A stretch of 64,000 nt of DNA from Paenibacillus assamensis DSM 18201 (lineage in GTDB: Bacteria > Bacillota > Bacilli > Paenibacillales > Paenibacillaceae). Under the pieces are notes generated by a model. It made no database searches, had not been told where the DNA came from, and saw nothing but the letters and a program-made list of their open reading frames with translations. Every line of letters begins with the position of its first letter. Position 1 is the first letter of the stretch. The DNA is taken from contig NZ_KE383839.1 in assembly GCF_000422445.1 (NCBI RefSeq), positions 190,321 through 254,320 on the forward strand. Reading direction: 5' to 3'. The translations under genes were made by a program, and so were the position numbers. Of this stretch, positions 51,550-61,314 are shown one piece after another.

Positions 51550-52464
51550 TTGAAAAAAGTGACGATTAAAGATATCGCGAAGGAAGCAAATGTGTCTACA
51601 GCAACCGTAAGCTACATATTGAACAATGTCCCGAAGCAGACGATTACGGATGAAACACGTTGTCGGGTACTGGCAGCAGCGGAGCGCTTGAACTATGTAC
51701 CTAATCTCGCCGCGCGATCCCTTGTTAAGCGCAAGACGGGTCTAATTGGAATTTTGATTAATCGCGCTGCGGATGAACCGTGGTGGAGACAGCTGCGTTA
51801 CGCCGATATGGTGAATCGATTGGAGCAGCTGCTAACCGAGCGAGGTTATCACGTCGTGCTATCTAGTATAGATGCAGAGCAACCGAAAGTAGGCATTATT
51901 GCGGAGCGCAAACTGGATGGCGTGTTTTTGTTTGATGTAAAAGACGAACATTTTTATTCGATTTCGCATCACTTTCCCGCGGGGGTGCCTTTGATTGTCA
52001 TTGATAGCCTGGTAGAGGATACTTTGTTTTATAAAGTTATCCATGATGTGAAAGGCGTGCTAGAAAGCGCACAATCATGGAATGCTGACCATGATTGCTA
52101 CTATATCATAGAATCTTATTACAATGAGCCTTATGTACGAGCAATTAAAGACTTGATTGGTGTGGCTGAAGATCGAATACATCTGATGGAAGATGAGGGG
52201 GGAATGGCTGAATTTATTCATAAGCAGCCTACCGGGAGCAAAGGCATTATTTTCAACGAATTTGTAGGGATGCTCGCTGGTAAATATGTTGACCCGTCTC
52301 AGTTGACGATTATTTGCACATCGGGTTGTCCAGAGGTTGTTCCTGCACGAGCCAAGTATGTGTCTGCGGCAGCCAGCAAGTCACAAGTTAGCTTTGAGCT
52401 GATGATGCAGCTGCTTAAGCAGGACGCGGAGCTTCCCACAGATAAATATATAAAAGTGAAATGA
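51550..52464 (+). CDS. LacI family transcriptional regulator
   Basis: 304 residues, TTG start at 51550 with AGGTGA 5-6 bases upstream. The DNA-binding head is canonical: VTIKDIAKEANVSTATVSYI with hinge YVPNLAARSLVKRKTGLIGI. The sensor domain is somewhat shorter than the usual 275 residues and lacks several canonical periplasmic-binding motifs, so the ligand may be unusual. Two matching palindromes, before this gene and before the following MFS exporter, mark the likely regulon. The inducer is unknown. Confidence 0.93.
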   Translation: MKKVTIKDIAKEANVSTATVSYILNNVPKQTITDETRCRVLAAAERLNYVPNLAARSLVKRKTGLIGILINRAADEPWWRQLRYADMVNRLEQLLTERGYHVVLSSIDAEQPKVGIIAERKLDGVFLFDVKDEHFYSISHHFPAGVPLIVIDSLVEDTLFYKVIHDVKGVLESAQSWNADHDCYYIIESYYNEPYVRAIKDLIGVAEDRIHLMEDEGGMAEFIHKQPTGSKGIIFNEFVGMLAGKYVDPSQLTIICTSGCPEVVPARAKYVSAAASKSQVSFELMMQLLKQDAELPTDKYIKVK

Positions 52465-52508
52465 GGATGGACATAAAAGCAGAGTAAAATCTGTTTTTTA
52501 TTTCTTAA

Positions 52509-52522
52509 CTTAAACGTTTAAG
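52509..52522 (+). promoter_or_regulatory. Second LacI-type operator, before MFS gene
   Basis: CTTAAACGTTTAAG, a perfect 14-base palindrome identical to the core of the site at 51468-51493, about 20 bases before the MFS start. Confidence 0.8.
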
Positions 52523-52542
52523 CAGTGTGTAGGGGAGACTTG

Positions 52543-53796
52543 ATGATGGAATTAGCAAGAGAAGAAGCAGGGATACAGCAGGCGAACACCTCGTTATGGC
52601 GCAATCGTACGTTTCTTGGTTTGTTTGCTAGTTATGCGGTTTCCTTGTTTGGAAACATGTTTCATAATATTGCATTAAACTTATGGGTGCTGCAGACGAC
52701 AGGCAGTGCAAAGCAGATGTCTATCATTGTTATTTCTCACTTAATCGTAGGCGTATTATTTGGTTCCTTCGCCGGGACATTTGCGGATCGGATTGATCGC
52801 AGGGGATTAATGATGTTCTCGAACATCTGTCGATTCGTACTTGTTGTAGGAATTGCTTATGTGATGACACAGCCTGTCGTACCGTTCTATGTACTTGTAA
52901 TATTAACTACTTTAGTAGCATTTGCTGGTGTATTTCATGGACCAGCGTTTCATTCCTCACTTGCGGATATCGTTGGCAAAGAACAGATCCCGCAGGCGAT
53001 AGGAATCATTAATATCGCGGATAACATCATTCGTGTATCGGGCTTTGCTTTTGGTGGAATGGCGGTTGCGTTGTTTGGCGGCGTTGTCGCGATATTGATT
53101 GATGCGGGGGCATTTCTCATATCTACCTTATGCTTATTGGCAGCAGGTCAGTTTCCTCGTAAAAGGGAGCGCAGTGAAGGGCGAAAATCCAGCTTTATTG
53201 AAGATTTCCGTGAAGGATTCAAGGTAATATGGCATAATCCATATGCCAAAGCAGGTCTTATCTTAATGCCTGTATTGTCCTGCAGCTTCATGTCATCGTT
53301 TATGATTATTCAAGTTATGGCTGTGCAGGTATGGCATGCAGATGGATTTGTATTTGGACTTATTGAAGCATCTATACCTTTGGGCTATTTAATAGGTTCG
53401 ATAGGAATAATGTCTTTTAGTGAACGTCTTGGTCGAAGAGGATACTGGGTTATAGCTGGAGCAGTTGGGATGGGTCCGATCTTCTATTTGATTGCGCAAG
53501 TTAGTTCTGCGGTGGCCGCTCTGCCTTTGATATTAATCATCGGTTGTTTGTTTGCCTTCAGTACGCTCATCATTAATATAATGCTTCGGGTTGAGATCGA
53601 TACAGCTGTTCAGGGGCGTGTATTTGGAATTCTTGGCTCGATTATTGGTGTTACACCGCCAGTAGGGATCGCGATTTGTTCGGCGATATCCGATCGTTAC
53701 GGGCCAGTGACAGCGCTTACGGCGAGTGCGATTGCGACGCTGGTGGTGAGTCTTGCAGCAGTAGCTTGGAATAAGCCGATGAGAGAGTATCGGTAG
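52543..53796 (+). CDS. MFS transporter (drug or siderophore exporter-like)
   Basis: 417 residues; ATG at 52543 (or 52546) after AGGGGAG. Twelve helices, opening NRTFLGLFASYAVSLFGNMF and with FGSFAGTFADRIDRRGLMM as the loop 2-3 motif, central loop QFPRKRERSEGRKSSFIEDF. This is the pattern of the MefA/enterobactin-exporter-like MFS_3 family. The palindrome just upstream puts it under the neighbouring LacI regulator. Export substrate unknown. Confidence 0.9.
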   Translation: MMELAREEAGIQQANTSLWRNRTFLGLFASYAVSLFGNMFHNIALNLWVLQTTGSAKQMSIIVISHLIVGVLFGSFAGTFADRIDRRGLMMFSNICRFVLVVGIAYVMTQPVVPFYVLVILTTLVAFAGVFHGPAFHSSLADIVGKEQIPQAIGIINIADNIIRVSGFAFGGMAVALFGGVVAILIDAGAFLISTLCLLAAGQFPRKRERSEGRKSSFIEDFREGFKVIWHNPYAKAGLILMPVLSCSFMSSFMIIQVMAVQVWHADGFVFGLIEASIPLGYLIGSIGIMSFSERLGRRGYWVIAGAVGMGPIFYLIAQVSSAVAALPLILIIGCLFAFSTLIINIMLRVEIDTAVQGRVFGILGSIIGVTPPVGIAICSAISDRYGPVTALTASAIATLVVSLAAVAWNKPMREYR

Positions 53797-54347
53797 AGGT
53801 GAAATAGTGAATTTCAGTAGGTTACATCAAGTAGAGATTTCTGAAACAGCGATTTGACGGGGATCAAAATAGAATATTCCGGTAAAGGAGCTGCTTGCAG
53901 CGTATGTTCAGATGAATTATGCAAGTGGTCAACAATGAGCTGCCTGCTGCCGTAAAATATTTGCTGCTAGTTGTAACGATCTAGACAAACCTTTTGGTTT
54001 ACGTATTGGATAATTAACAATGTTGGACTTATCTTTATTTGGTTATTTATCGGACCAATGTGGAGTAAGGTGAAACATAAAGGTAAAAGCTGTGCTTAAT
54101 CTAGAAATGGTTAAAGGTATAAAATAAATTTCGTCGCAAAAATGAAATAATTGCACTTATTGTATGATTAAATGATCAAATAAACATTATTTAAAGGCTG
54201 TCTTGTCAATGATGATAATATGGAATGCTATACAAATAGTGTCTTTTTTGTAATAATGAAAAAGGCTATGTCAGGGGGATTACATATAAAAATATAAAAT
54301 GAGTAGTAACGTAGACTCTTCTAAAAATAGGATACAAGGGTGAACGA
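53797..54347. other. Intergenic region, 551 bases, with a possible decayed coding fragment
   Basis: No intact gene. One frame around 53980-54099 encodes an isolated hydrophobic stretch (WIINNVGLIFIWLFIGPMWS, then KVKHKGKSCA and a stop) without a start or ribosome site, which could be the tail of a decayed membrane-protein gene. The rest is AT-rich, and no clear promoter is seen. Confidence 0.4.
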
Positions 54348-54839
54348 ATGGAAACAGAGACGATAGAGAAAAAGATTGAAGGCTTAAAGAAATTTGAGTA
54401 TAAGATACAAGGTCTAGGTGGCTGGCTCGTTGTTGTTCAAATTATCATTTATCTCAATCTAGTGCTTATCCCGATTGGATTGCTGGCATTAATGACAGAT
54501 ACGATGCAAGAACAATTCGAATATATTAAGTTGGCATTTCCTGAATATATGTGGTTCATCTGGTTTGGGACCGGAGTCAGTATTATTATGCTCGTAGTAT
54601 TAATTTGGGCGTTAATTTGTATGTATCGCAAAAAGAAAATTTTCCCTAAATTGATGATTGCTATTTTTATTGCAATTTTTGCAGTTGATTTATTAGAGCC
54701 GATCGCGATAATTGCTCTTATAGATGCTACAGGAGATTTGGAGATCTGGAAAGACACGATTCGAAGCGGTTTTTATTGTGCCATTTTCATTCCTTACTTC
54801 TTGAAATCAAAACGTGTTAAAAATACGTTTGTGATTTAA
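54348..54839 (+). CDS. DUF2569 family membrane protein
   Basis: 163 residues with four transmembrane helices. The family marks are GLGGWLVVVQIIIYLNLVL near the N-terminus and FYCAIFIPYFLKSKRVKNTF at the C-terminus, as in DUF2569 proteins. The function of the family is unknown. A weak ribosome site precedes the ATG. The next gene, another small membrane protein with a zinc ribbon, follows by 55 bases and may be cotranscribed. Confidence 0.85.
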   Translation: METETIEKKIEGLKKFEYKIQGLGGWLVVVQIIIYLNLVLIPIGLLALMTDTMQEQFEYIKLAFPEYMWFIWFGTGVSIIMLVVLIWALICMYRKKKIFPKLMIAIFIAIFAVDLLEPIAIIALIDATGDLEIWKDTIRSGFYCAIFIPYFLKSKRVKNTFVI

Positions 54840-54894
54840 TTTAGTACATCCTGATATAGCCTGTACAAATAGAGATATGAAAGGGGAAAGATCA

Positions 54895-55701
54895 ATGAGT
54901 GTTACTTGTTCGAATTGTCAACATACGACAGACGAAGGCGTGTTCTGCATCCATTGCGGTGCCAAATTGCCAGAAAAGATAGAAGGGGAAGCACGTTCGT
55001 CTCAACCATTATCGTCATCTCAGCAAGTTCCTTATGGTGAAGGGCAATTAAACCAGGGGGCGGAACCAACCTCTCATTCTATATTGACGAAAGAGCGTAT
55101 GCAGAAGGCTAGCGAATCCTCAAAAATGTATGCTAGTTACGTTATGGATAACATTCGTTCGCCTTATCAGCGATTGCAAGCGATATCCCAATCCCATCTT
55201 ATTCAAGCGCTTATTACGATGGGCATCTATGCTTTACTTATTCCGTTAATTATGTATATTCAACTCCAGTCGAGCATCGGTATGTTTGGTGATGTGCCGT
55301 TTTTTAAAACGGTAGTGAAGCCGTTTCTTGGTTATATCGTATTTTTGCTTTTGATTGGAACGATTACGTATGGTGTTATTGTGCTGAATCGTTATCAAGT
55401 GAGTTATACAGCGGTTATTGCGCGCTTTGGTACGATACTGCTGCCGTTTGTGGGGTTACTTATTATTGCAATATTGATGTCACTTTTAAGCATTGGGATG
55501 TCTATGCTTCCTCTCTTAATCGCTTTTACAGGGGCAATTTTTGTAGCACCTTTGCTTGTATTCCTAAGTTACCATGTGCCCGGTCGTGAGCGAATTGACT
55601 TGATGTATAGTATTTTACTTATTATTGTCGGCGCTTATGTGACAATTCGTATCATGTCAGAAGTTTTACTGTCATTTGTAGGTCAACTTCTTAGATTTTA
55701 A
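54895..55701 (+). CDS. Zinc-ribbon membrane protein
   Basis: 268 residues from the ATG at 54895 (AAAGGGGAAAG upstream). The N-terminus is a CxxC...CxxC zinc ribbon (CSNCQHTTDEGVFCIHCGAK), followed by a polar linker of about 70 residues and five hydrophobic helices (LIQALITMGIYALLIPLIMY and on). This layout is common in poorly studied Firmicute YIP1/zinc-ribbon membrane proteins. No enzyme motif is visible. Confidence 0.8.
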   Translation: MSVTCSNCQHTTDEGVFCIHCGAKLPEKIEGEARSSQPLSSSQQVPYGEGQLNQGAEPTSHSILTKERMQKASESSKMYASYVMDNIRSPYQRLQAISQSHLIQALITMGIYALLIPLIMYIQLQSSIGMFGDVPFFKTVVKPFLGYIVFLLLIGTITYGVIVLNRYQVSYTAVIARFGTILLPFVGLLIIAILMSLLSIGMSMLPLLIAFTGAIFVAPLLVFLSYHVPGRERIDLMYSILLIIVGAYVTIRIMSEVLLSFVGQLLRF

Positions 55702-55756
55702 CTAGGGATTATCATTCATTTACTATCTTCTAAAAATGAATTTTTCATAACCAAAC

Positions 55757-55810
55757 AAAAAACGAAGCTCGAGACGGGATCTACGCATCCAAGTCCAAGC
55801 TTCGTTTTTT
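55757..55810 (+). terminator. Intrinsic terminator
   Basis: AAAAAACGAAGCT pairs with AGCTTCGTTTTTT around a 28-base loop. The stem is flanked by A and T runs, so it can work in both directions. Confidence 0.8.
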
Positions 55811-55867
55811 TGTATAGTAATAAGAATACAAATTGACACAATGTAACTTCTACGTGGATAGATTAAG

Positions 55868-55937
55868 CCCTGTTCTCAAATAGTAACAATACTTACAACG
55901 AAACTTGACTGACTAGAAACGAAACAGATGAACAGGG
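55868..55937 (+). promoter_or_regulatory. 5' leader inverted repeat covering the P450 ribosome site
   Basis: CCCTGTTC (55868-55875) is perfectly complementary to GAACAGGG (55930-55937); the second arm runs into the GGGGGA ribosome site of the P450 gene. A -35-like TTGACA at 55833-55838 lies upstream. If transcription starts near 55868, the pairing would close a 54-base loop over the leader. Confidence 0.45.
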
Positions 55938-55952
55938 GGATTTGAGTAAAGA

Positions 55953-58900
55953 ATGGAACAGCACATTCCACAACCGAAATCGTTTGGGCCATTAGGCAAC
56001 CTGCCACAATTGGATCTGGAAGCACCCGTACAGTCATTAATGCGACTGGCTGAGGAATTAGGCCCTATATTCCGCTTGGAATTACCAGGGGGAAGAAAAG
56101 AATTATACATAACTGGTCACGAGTTGGTTGAGGATGCTTGTGATGAGACACGATTTGATAAAAGAGTGTGGGCTCCGCTGCAAAAAGTAAGAGCATTTAC
56201 AGGAGATGGTTTGTTTACAAGTGCGACGACAGAACCGAATTGGCAAATAGCACATAACATTTTGCTACCAAGCTTTAGTCAAATGGCGATGCGCGGTTAT
56301 CACGAGATGATGTTGGACATTGCTGTACAATTGATTCAAAAATGGCTGCGGCTCAATCCCGATGAGAGTGTAGATGTTGCTGAAGATATGACGCGGCTTA
56401 CACTGGATACGATCGGGTTGTGTGGGTTTGACTATCGCTTCAATAGCTTTTATCGGGAACAGTCACATCCGTTTATTACGAGCATGACTCGCGCATTGGA
56501 TGAAGCAATGGGCCAACTACAGCGTCTTAATATCCAACAGAAGTTGATGGTCGTAACAAAGCGTCAATTTCAACATGATATACAAGCCATGTATACGCTA
56601 GTGGACAAAATTATTGCAGAGCGCAAAGCACAGGGACAGGCAAGTGGAAATGACCTGCTTGCTCACATGTTGAATGGTCGAGATCCTGAGACAGGTGAAC
56701 GCCTGGATGATGAAAATATTCGGTTTCAAATTATTACGTTTCTCATTGCAGGGCACGAGACCACAAGTGGATTATTATCCTTTGCCCTATATTATTTGCT
56801 GAAAAATCCAGATAAGCTGCGAAAAGCATATGAAGAAGTCGACCGCGTATTGGTCGATGCGGTTCCATCCTATACTCAGGTACGAGAGCTATCCTACATA
56901 CGCATGATTCTAAATGAATCGTTACGCTTATGGCCAACAGCTCCGGCATTTGCTCTATATGCGAAAGAAGATACGCTGCTGGCAGGTAAGTATCCGATGA
57001 AAAAAGGAGATAGCGTCAACGTTTTAGTTCCAATCGTGCATCGGGATACCGATGTATGGGGAGAAGATGTCGAGGTTTTCCGCCCTGAGAGGTTTGCGGA
57101 TATTAGCAAAGTACCGCATCATGCATTTAAGCCATTTGGAAATGGGCAGCGAGCATGTATCGGACAGCAGTTTGCGATGCAAGAGGCCGTGCTTGTATTA
57201 GGTATGGTGTTGAAACATTTTGAAATTATTGACCATACCAATTATCAGTTGAAAGTAAAAGAATCGCTGACATTGAAGCCAGATGGCTTTACGATGCGGG
57301 TCCAATCTCGTTCTAATCAAGGATTTACGATTGCAGCAGCTGGGGATTCTCCTGAAGAAAATCGTGCGGGTGAAGCGATATCGAAGAGCAGCAACCTAGT
57401 AGAGGGCCACAACACGCCATTGCTTGTCTTATATGGTTCCAATCTAGGTACAGCAGAAGGAATTGCGCGTGAGTTGGCAGATATGGCACGCAATCAAGGT
57501 TTCCGCACGGAAGTGGCGCCTTTAAATAACTGGGCTGGCAAGCTGCCTAAGGAAGGTGCTGTATTTATCGTTTCAGCTTCCTATAACGGCAAGCCGCCGA
57601 GTAATGCGAGTGAGTTTGTGAAATGGCTTCAGGAAGCTGAACCATCAGAATGCGAAGGTATACGATATGCGGTATTTGGCTGTGGTGATCATAACTGGGC
57701 GAGCACTTATCAAGAAGTACCGCGATTTATTGATGAACAGCTGGCTGCAAAAGGAGCAATTCGCCTTACATTGCTTGGTGAAGGGGATGCAAGCGGTGAC
57801 TTTGAAATACAAGTCGAAACTTGGCGCGAGCAAATGTGGCAGGATGTCATGTCTGCTCTAGGACTGCAATTAAATGAGGAAACGGCTAAGGAAACGAACA
57901 ATCTAACCGTTCAGTTTGTAAGCGGTATTGTTGGAACACCGCTCGCAGAATCGTATGAAGCGTTCCATGCCAAGATCGTGAATAACCGCGAACTGCAAAG
58001 TCCAGACAGTGGTCGGAGTACTCGACATATTGAGATCTCACTTCCAGAGGGAGTTACCTATAGGGAAGGGGATCATATTGGGGTACTGCCTGTAAACCGT
58101 AAAGAATTAGTGCTGCGAGTATTGCGTCGTTTTAAGCTGGAAGCTACGGATCATCTTATTCTACGTGCGACAGGAAGGAGTGCTGCACATTTGCCGCTGG
58201 AGAGGCCGGTAAGTTTGCTTGATCTGCTAAGTCATAGTGTTGAATTACAGGAGGCCGCTACACGTGCCCAACTGCGTGAACTTGCTTCTTTTACTGTATG
58301 TCCGCCGCACCACCGAGAGTTGGAAGTTCTATTGGAGGAAGAGGCGTATAAGACACAAATTAAGCAGAAGCGAGTAACGATGTTAGATCTGCTGGAGCGT
58401 TATGAAGCTTGTGAAATGCCATTTGATCGATTTCTCGAGCTGCTGCCGCCACTTAAGGCGAGATATTACTCGATCTCTAGCTCACCGCGCGTGCATGCCG
58501 AGCAGGCGAGTATAACGGTCGGTGTTGTTCGTGCACCAGCATGGAGCGGGCAAGGTGAGTACAAAGGAGTTGCGTCGAATTATTTGGCGGAGCGTCAGGA
58601 AGGGGATTCGATTGTTATTTTCGTGCGGACACCTGAAAGTGAATTTCAATTGCCGCGCAATACGGAGACACCGATTATTATGGTTGGTCCTGGTACTGGT
58701 CTTGCTCCTTTCCGTGGTTTTCTGCAAGCACGGAGCGCAATCCAAAAAGAAGGACATCCGTTGGGGCCCGCTCACTTGTACTTCGGCTGCCGCAGTGAGA
58801 GCGACTTTATTTACCATGATGAACTGAAACAATTTGAGCAAGACGGAATTGTTACGCTTCATACTGCGATGTCTCGTAAAGAAGGCGAGCCGAAGATGTA

Positions 58901-59129
58901 TGTTCAGCATCTTATGGCTCGTGATGCAAAGCAGTTGATCCGTATACTTGATGAGGGTGGTCATCTCTATATTTGTGGAGACGGCAGCAAGATGGCACCT
59001 GATGTAGAGGCGACTTTGCAGCGTGCATGGGAGGAAGTACATGGAGAGAATGATCGTGAGTCGGCAGCTTGGCTGGAAAAATTGCTGGAAGAAGGACGCT
59101 ATGCCAAGGATGTATGGTCAGGGATTTAA
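55953..59129 (+). CDS. Self-sufficient cytochrome P450/NADPH-P450 reductase fusion (CYP102A type)
   Basis: 1058 residues, the size of P450-BM3. P450 part (1-470): start [20 protein letters not shown], oxygen-binding I-helix [11 protein letters not shown], ExxR in [11 protein letters not shown], haem Cys in [14 protein letters not shown] near 400. The residue matching BM3 Phe87 is kept (DGLFTS). Reductase: FMN flavodoxin from about 490 ([18 protein letters not shown]), FAD domain near 650-890 ([20 protein letters not shown]) and NADPH domain with [14 protein letters not shown] near 912. Hydroxylates medium-to-long fatty acids at sub-terminal positions in the family. No TetR (FatR-like) regulator is adjacent, unlike Bacillus relatives. 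Confidence 0.96.
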   Translation: MEQHIPQPKSFGPLGNLPQLDLEAPVQSLMRLAEELGPIFRLELPGGRKELYITGHELVEDACDETRFDKRVWAPLQKVRAFTGDGLFTSATTEPNWQIAHNILLPSFSQMAMRGYHEMMLDIAVQLIQKWLRLNPDESVDVAEDMTRLTLDTIGLCGFDYRFNSFYREQSHPFITSMTRALDEAMGQLQRLNIQQKLMVVTKRQFQHDIQAMYTLVDKIIAERKAQGQASGNDLLAHMLNGRDPETGERLDDENIRFQIITFLIAGHETTSGLLSFALYYLLKNPDKLRKAYEEVDRVLVDAVPSYTQVRELSYIRMILNESLRLWPTAPAFALYAKEDTLLAGKYPMKKGDSVNVLVPIVHRDTDVWGEDVEVFRPERFADISKVPHHAFKPFGNGQRACIGQQFAMQEAVLVLGMVLKHFEIIDHTNYQLKVKESLTLKPDGFTMRVQSRSNQGFTIAAAGDSPEENRAGEAISKSSNLVEGHNTPLLVLYGSNLGTAEGIARELADMARNQGFRTEVAPLNNWAGKLPKEGAVFIVSASYNGKPPSNASEFVKWLQEAEPSECEGIRYAVFGCGDHNWASTYQEVPRFIDEQLAAKGAIRLTLLGEGDASGDFEIQVETWREQMWQDVMSALGLQLNEETAKETNNLTVQFVSGIVGTPLAESYEAFHAKIVNNRELQSPDSGRSTRHIEISLPEGVTYREGDHIGVLPVNRKELVLRVLRRFKLEATDHLILRATGRSAAHLPLERPVSLLDLLSHSVELQEAATRAQLRELASFTVCPPHHRELEVLLEEEAYKTQIKQKRVTMLDLLERYEACEMPFDRFLELLPPLKARYYSISSSPRVHAEQASITVGVVRAPAWSGQGEYKGVASNYLAERQEGDSIVIFVRTPESEFQLPRNTETPIIMVGPGTGLAPFRGFLQARSAIQKEGHPLGPAHLYFGCRSESDFIYHDELKQFEQDGIVTLHTAMSRKEGEPKMYVQHLMARDAKQLIRILDEGGHLYICGDGSKMAPDVEATLQRAWEEVHGENDRESAAWLEKLLEEGRYAKDVWSGI

Positions 59130-59164
59130 GTGATACAAGTGTTGTAATCGTAAGATTGATTAGC

Positions 59165-59202
59165 AAGCACCTTTCCATGCACGTTGTGGAGGGTGCTTTT
59201 TA
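59165..59202 (+). terminator. Terminator of the P450 gene
   Basis: AAGCACC...TTCC pairs with GGA..GGGTGCTT, followed by TTTTT, about 36 bases after the stop. Confidence 0.85.
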
Positions 59203-59303
59203 AGTGTTTATTATTAGTGAGATGCAATTATTTATGGATAAACCTGTTCCTATTGGTCAACAGTAAGAAATGGAGTTGACGAAATGAACGGAGGTTTTAG
59301 GCG

Positions 59304-60167
59304 ATGCCCGGTGAATTAGAAATATTATTAAGGACGTTATCAGCTGTCGTGGTGCTATTTTTAATGACGAAGCTGTTAGGTAAACGGCAAATTTCTCAGC
59401 TATCTTTATTTGAATACATAACGGGGATTACGATTGGAAACTTGGCAGCATATATATCCTTAGACTTGGATGCACATTGGTATTACGGTATTATTTCCAT
59501 TGCAGTGTGGGTAGGGATGTCCTTACTTGTTGACTTTCTTCAATTAAAAAGCAAAGCAGCGAGGGACTTTATTGATACGAAAACAACTGTACTCGTAAGA
59601 GGCGGGAAAATTTTAGAGCATAATTTGCGCAAAGAAAGAATTACTTCTGACGAGCTCATGCAGCAGCTGCGCAAAAATAATGCCTTCAGTGTTGCGGATG
59701 TGGAATTTGCGAGTATAGAGCCAAGTGGGGAGATTAACGTACTCCTTACAAAAGAGAATCAGCCACTAACAGCCAAAGATCTTGGGCTATCTGTTCAAAA
59801 TGAACACGTGCCGCAAATTGTTATTATGGATGGCGAAATATTGGACAAGCCACTTAAGGAAATGGGGCTAGATCGTAACTGGCTTAAAAAGAAGATGGAT
59901 GAATACGGCGTCAAACAAGATGAAATTTATCTGGCGCAAGTGGATTCCAAGCAAGAGATGTATGTGGATCTGTACGCCGATCATATTAACGTAAACAAGA
60001 AAAAAACATCACCGCCTGGTGAATTACTTGCCTTATTGAAGAGATGCGAGGCTGATTTGAAGTTGTATGCGGACAAAACCAAAGACAAGGAGATGAAGCA
60101 GCTTCATGAGCGCTTCTCCACGGACTTGGAAAATGTCCTGTCTGAAATGAACCCTATGGCTAAATAG
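59304..60167 (+). CDS. 2Duf-like spore membrane protein (DUF421 + DUF1657)
   Basis: 287 residues. Residues 1-160 are YetF/DUF421-like, with three transmembrane helices (LSAVVVLFLMTKLLGKRQIS, SLFEYITGITIGNLAAYISL) and a soluble KTTVLVRGGKILEHNLRKER domain. Residues 235-285 (PPGELLALLKRCEADLKLYA, KDKEMKQLHERFSTDLENVL) look like DUF1657. This DUF421-DUF1657 fusion is the architecture of 2Duf, an inner-membrane spore protein linked to raised spore heat resistance when carried on spoVA(2mob) elements. Here it stands alone, without spoVA genes. The DUF1657 call is by eye. Confidence 0.82.
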   Translation: MPGELEILLRTLSAVVVLFLMTKLLGKRQISQLSLFEYITGITIGNLAAYISLDLDAHWYYGIISIAVWVGMSLLVDFLQLKSKAARDFIDTKTTVLVRGGKILEHNLRKERITSDELMQQLRKNNAFSVADVEFASIEPSGEINVLLTKENQPLTAKDLGLSVQNEHVPQIVIMDGEILDKPLKEMGLDRNWLKKKMDEYGVKQDEIYLAQVDSKQEMYVDLYADHINVNKKKTSPPGELLALLKRCEADLKLYADKTKDKEMKQLHERFSTDLENVLSEMNPMAK

Positions 60168-60198
60168 GGGATAATATCGAAATATCGCTATACATCTG

Positions 60199-60256
60199 TA
60201 CCCCTGATCATGGTTAAGCAATTGTTTCAGGGGTATTTCATTTTAAAGGGGTCGTT
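60199..60256 (+). terminator. Terminator after the 2Duf-like gene
   Basis: TACCCCTGA pairs with TCAGGGGTA around a 29-base loop, followed by TTTCATTTT. Confidence 0.7.
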
Positions 60257-60431
60257 TATTGTCTTCGGTACAATATGATTGCTATATACGCGATATGCTT
60301 TAAATCATTTTCACTCCTATGACGCCTACTAGCTGTTTTTCTTCGGATAACAGACATGCTATGATGGTAGATATACATATTTAATTCAATATAAATTTAC
60401 TTTATTTAGAATTTTTATAGGAGTGAAGCAA

Positions 60432-61094
60432 ATGGTTCTAAAAGAGAAGACAGCATTGCTTGTAGGTTCAACAGGATTAGTCGGCGGACATTTGCTGCAA
60501 CTATTGCTCGAACAGACAGCCTATCATAAAGTCAAAACTTTTACACGAAGAAGGATACAGTTGGACCATCCGAAGCTGGAACAGATCGTGGTTGACTTTG
60601 ATCATTTGGAGCGGTACATCGAACATTTCCAAGTAGACGATGTATACTGCTGTCTTGGTACGACAATCAAGAAGGCAGGCTCAAAAGAAGCATTTCGTAA
60701 AGTGGATTTTGAGTATCCGCTAGCATTGGCAAAAATGGCGAAACAGTGTGGAGCGAGCAAGTATGTAATGGTTACTTCCATTGGTGCAGACTCGAATTCA
60801 GCCTTTTTCTACAATCAAGTAAAAGGTCAAGTAGAGGAAGAAGTGAGTAAATTAGATTTGCCATCCGTTCATGTATTCCAACCATCGCTATTGCTTGGAT
60901 CGCGGAGTGAATCACGACCTGGAGAACGTGCAGCCATCATGGTAAGTCCGCTGATTAGGTTAATTGCACGTGGGAGCTGGAGCAAGTATAGACCGATTCA
61001 GGGGAAGGATGTTGCTGCGGCCATGTATCGGGTTGGTCAGAGTGAAGCACTAGGGAACCATGTGTATCGGTATGATCAAATGATGGGCAAGTAA
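60432..61094 (+). CDS. NAD(P)-binding SDR-like protein (TIP30/YbjT-like)
   Basis: 220 residues, ATG at 60432 with AGGAG 8 bases ahead. Atypical SDR fold: KTALLVGSTGLVGGHLLQLL (GxTGxxG), DDVYCCLGTTIKKAGSKEAF and KYVMVTSIGADSNSAFFYNQ, with Tyr-x-x-x-Lys replaced by YNQVK. The pattern matches the HTATIP2/TIP30 and YraR-like group of NAD(P)-binding proteins, probably oxidoreductases of unknown substrate. Single gene. Confidence 0.85.
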   Translation: MVLKEKTALLVGSTGLVGGHLLQLLLEQTAYHKVKTFTRRRIQLDHPKLEQIVVDFDHLERYIEHFQVDDVYCCLGTTIKKAGSKEAFRKVDFEYPLALAKMAKQCGASKYVMVTSIGADSNSAFFYNQVKGQVEEEVSKLDLPSVHVFQPSLLLGSRSESRPGERAAIMVSPLIRLIARGSWSKYRPIQGKDVAAAMYRVGQSEALGNHVYRYDQMMGK

Positions 61095-61118
61095 GTGCAT
61101 AATTACATATAGCGGAGG

Positions 61119-61152
61119 ACTTGTTCTATAACGGGAACAAGTCTTTTTTTTG
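61119..61152 (+). terminator. Intrinsic terminator
   Basis: GACTTGTTC pairs perfectly with GAACAAGTC, followed by eight T. Confidence 0.92.
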
Positions 61153-61314
61153 TTGAAAGAGAAGGGGAAGTTATCCAATGTTACCAATAGTAACAATTAA
61201 TTAATAGTTATGAAACCATGTTGTCATTCATTTGGAGATCAAATTATATATATTCATATCCGGATTGAAAATCGGAGTGAAGAGGTTGTCACATTTGAGT
61301 ATAGGGGAGAAATC

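Noticed and set aside
58482-59042. 186-codon minus-strand ORF inside the P450 reductase
   Set aside because: Shadow of the strongly conserved reductase frame; no ribosome site or family features.
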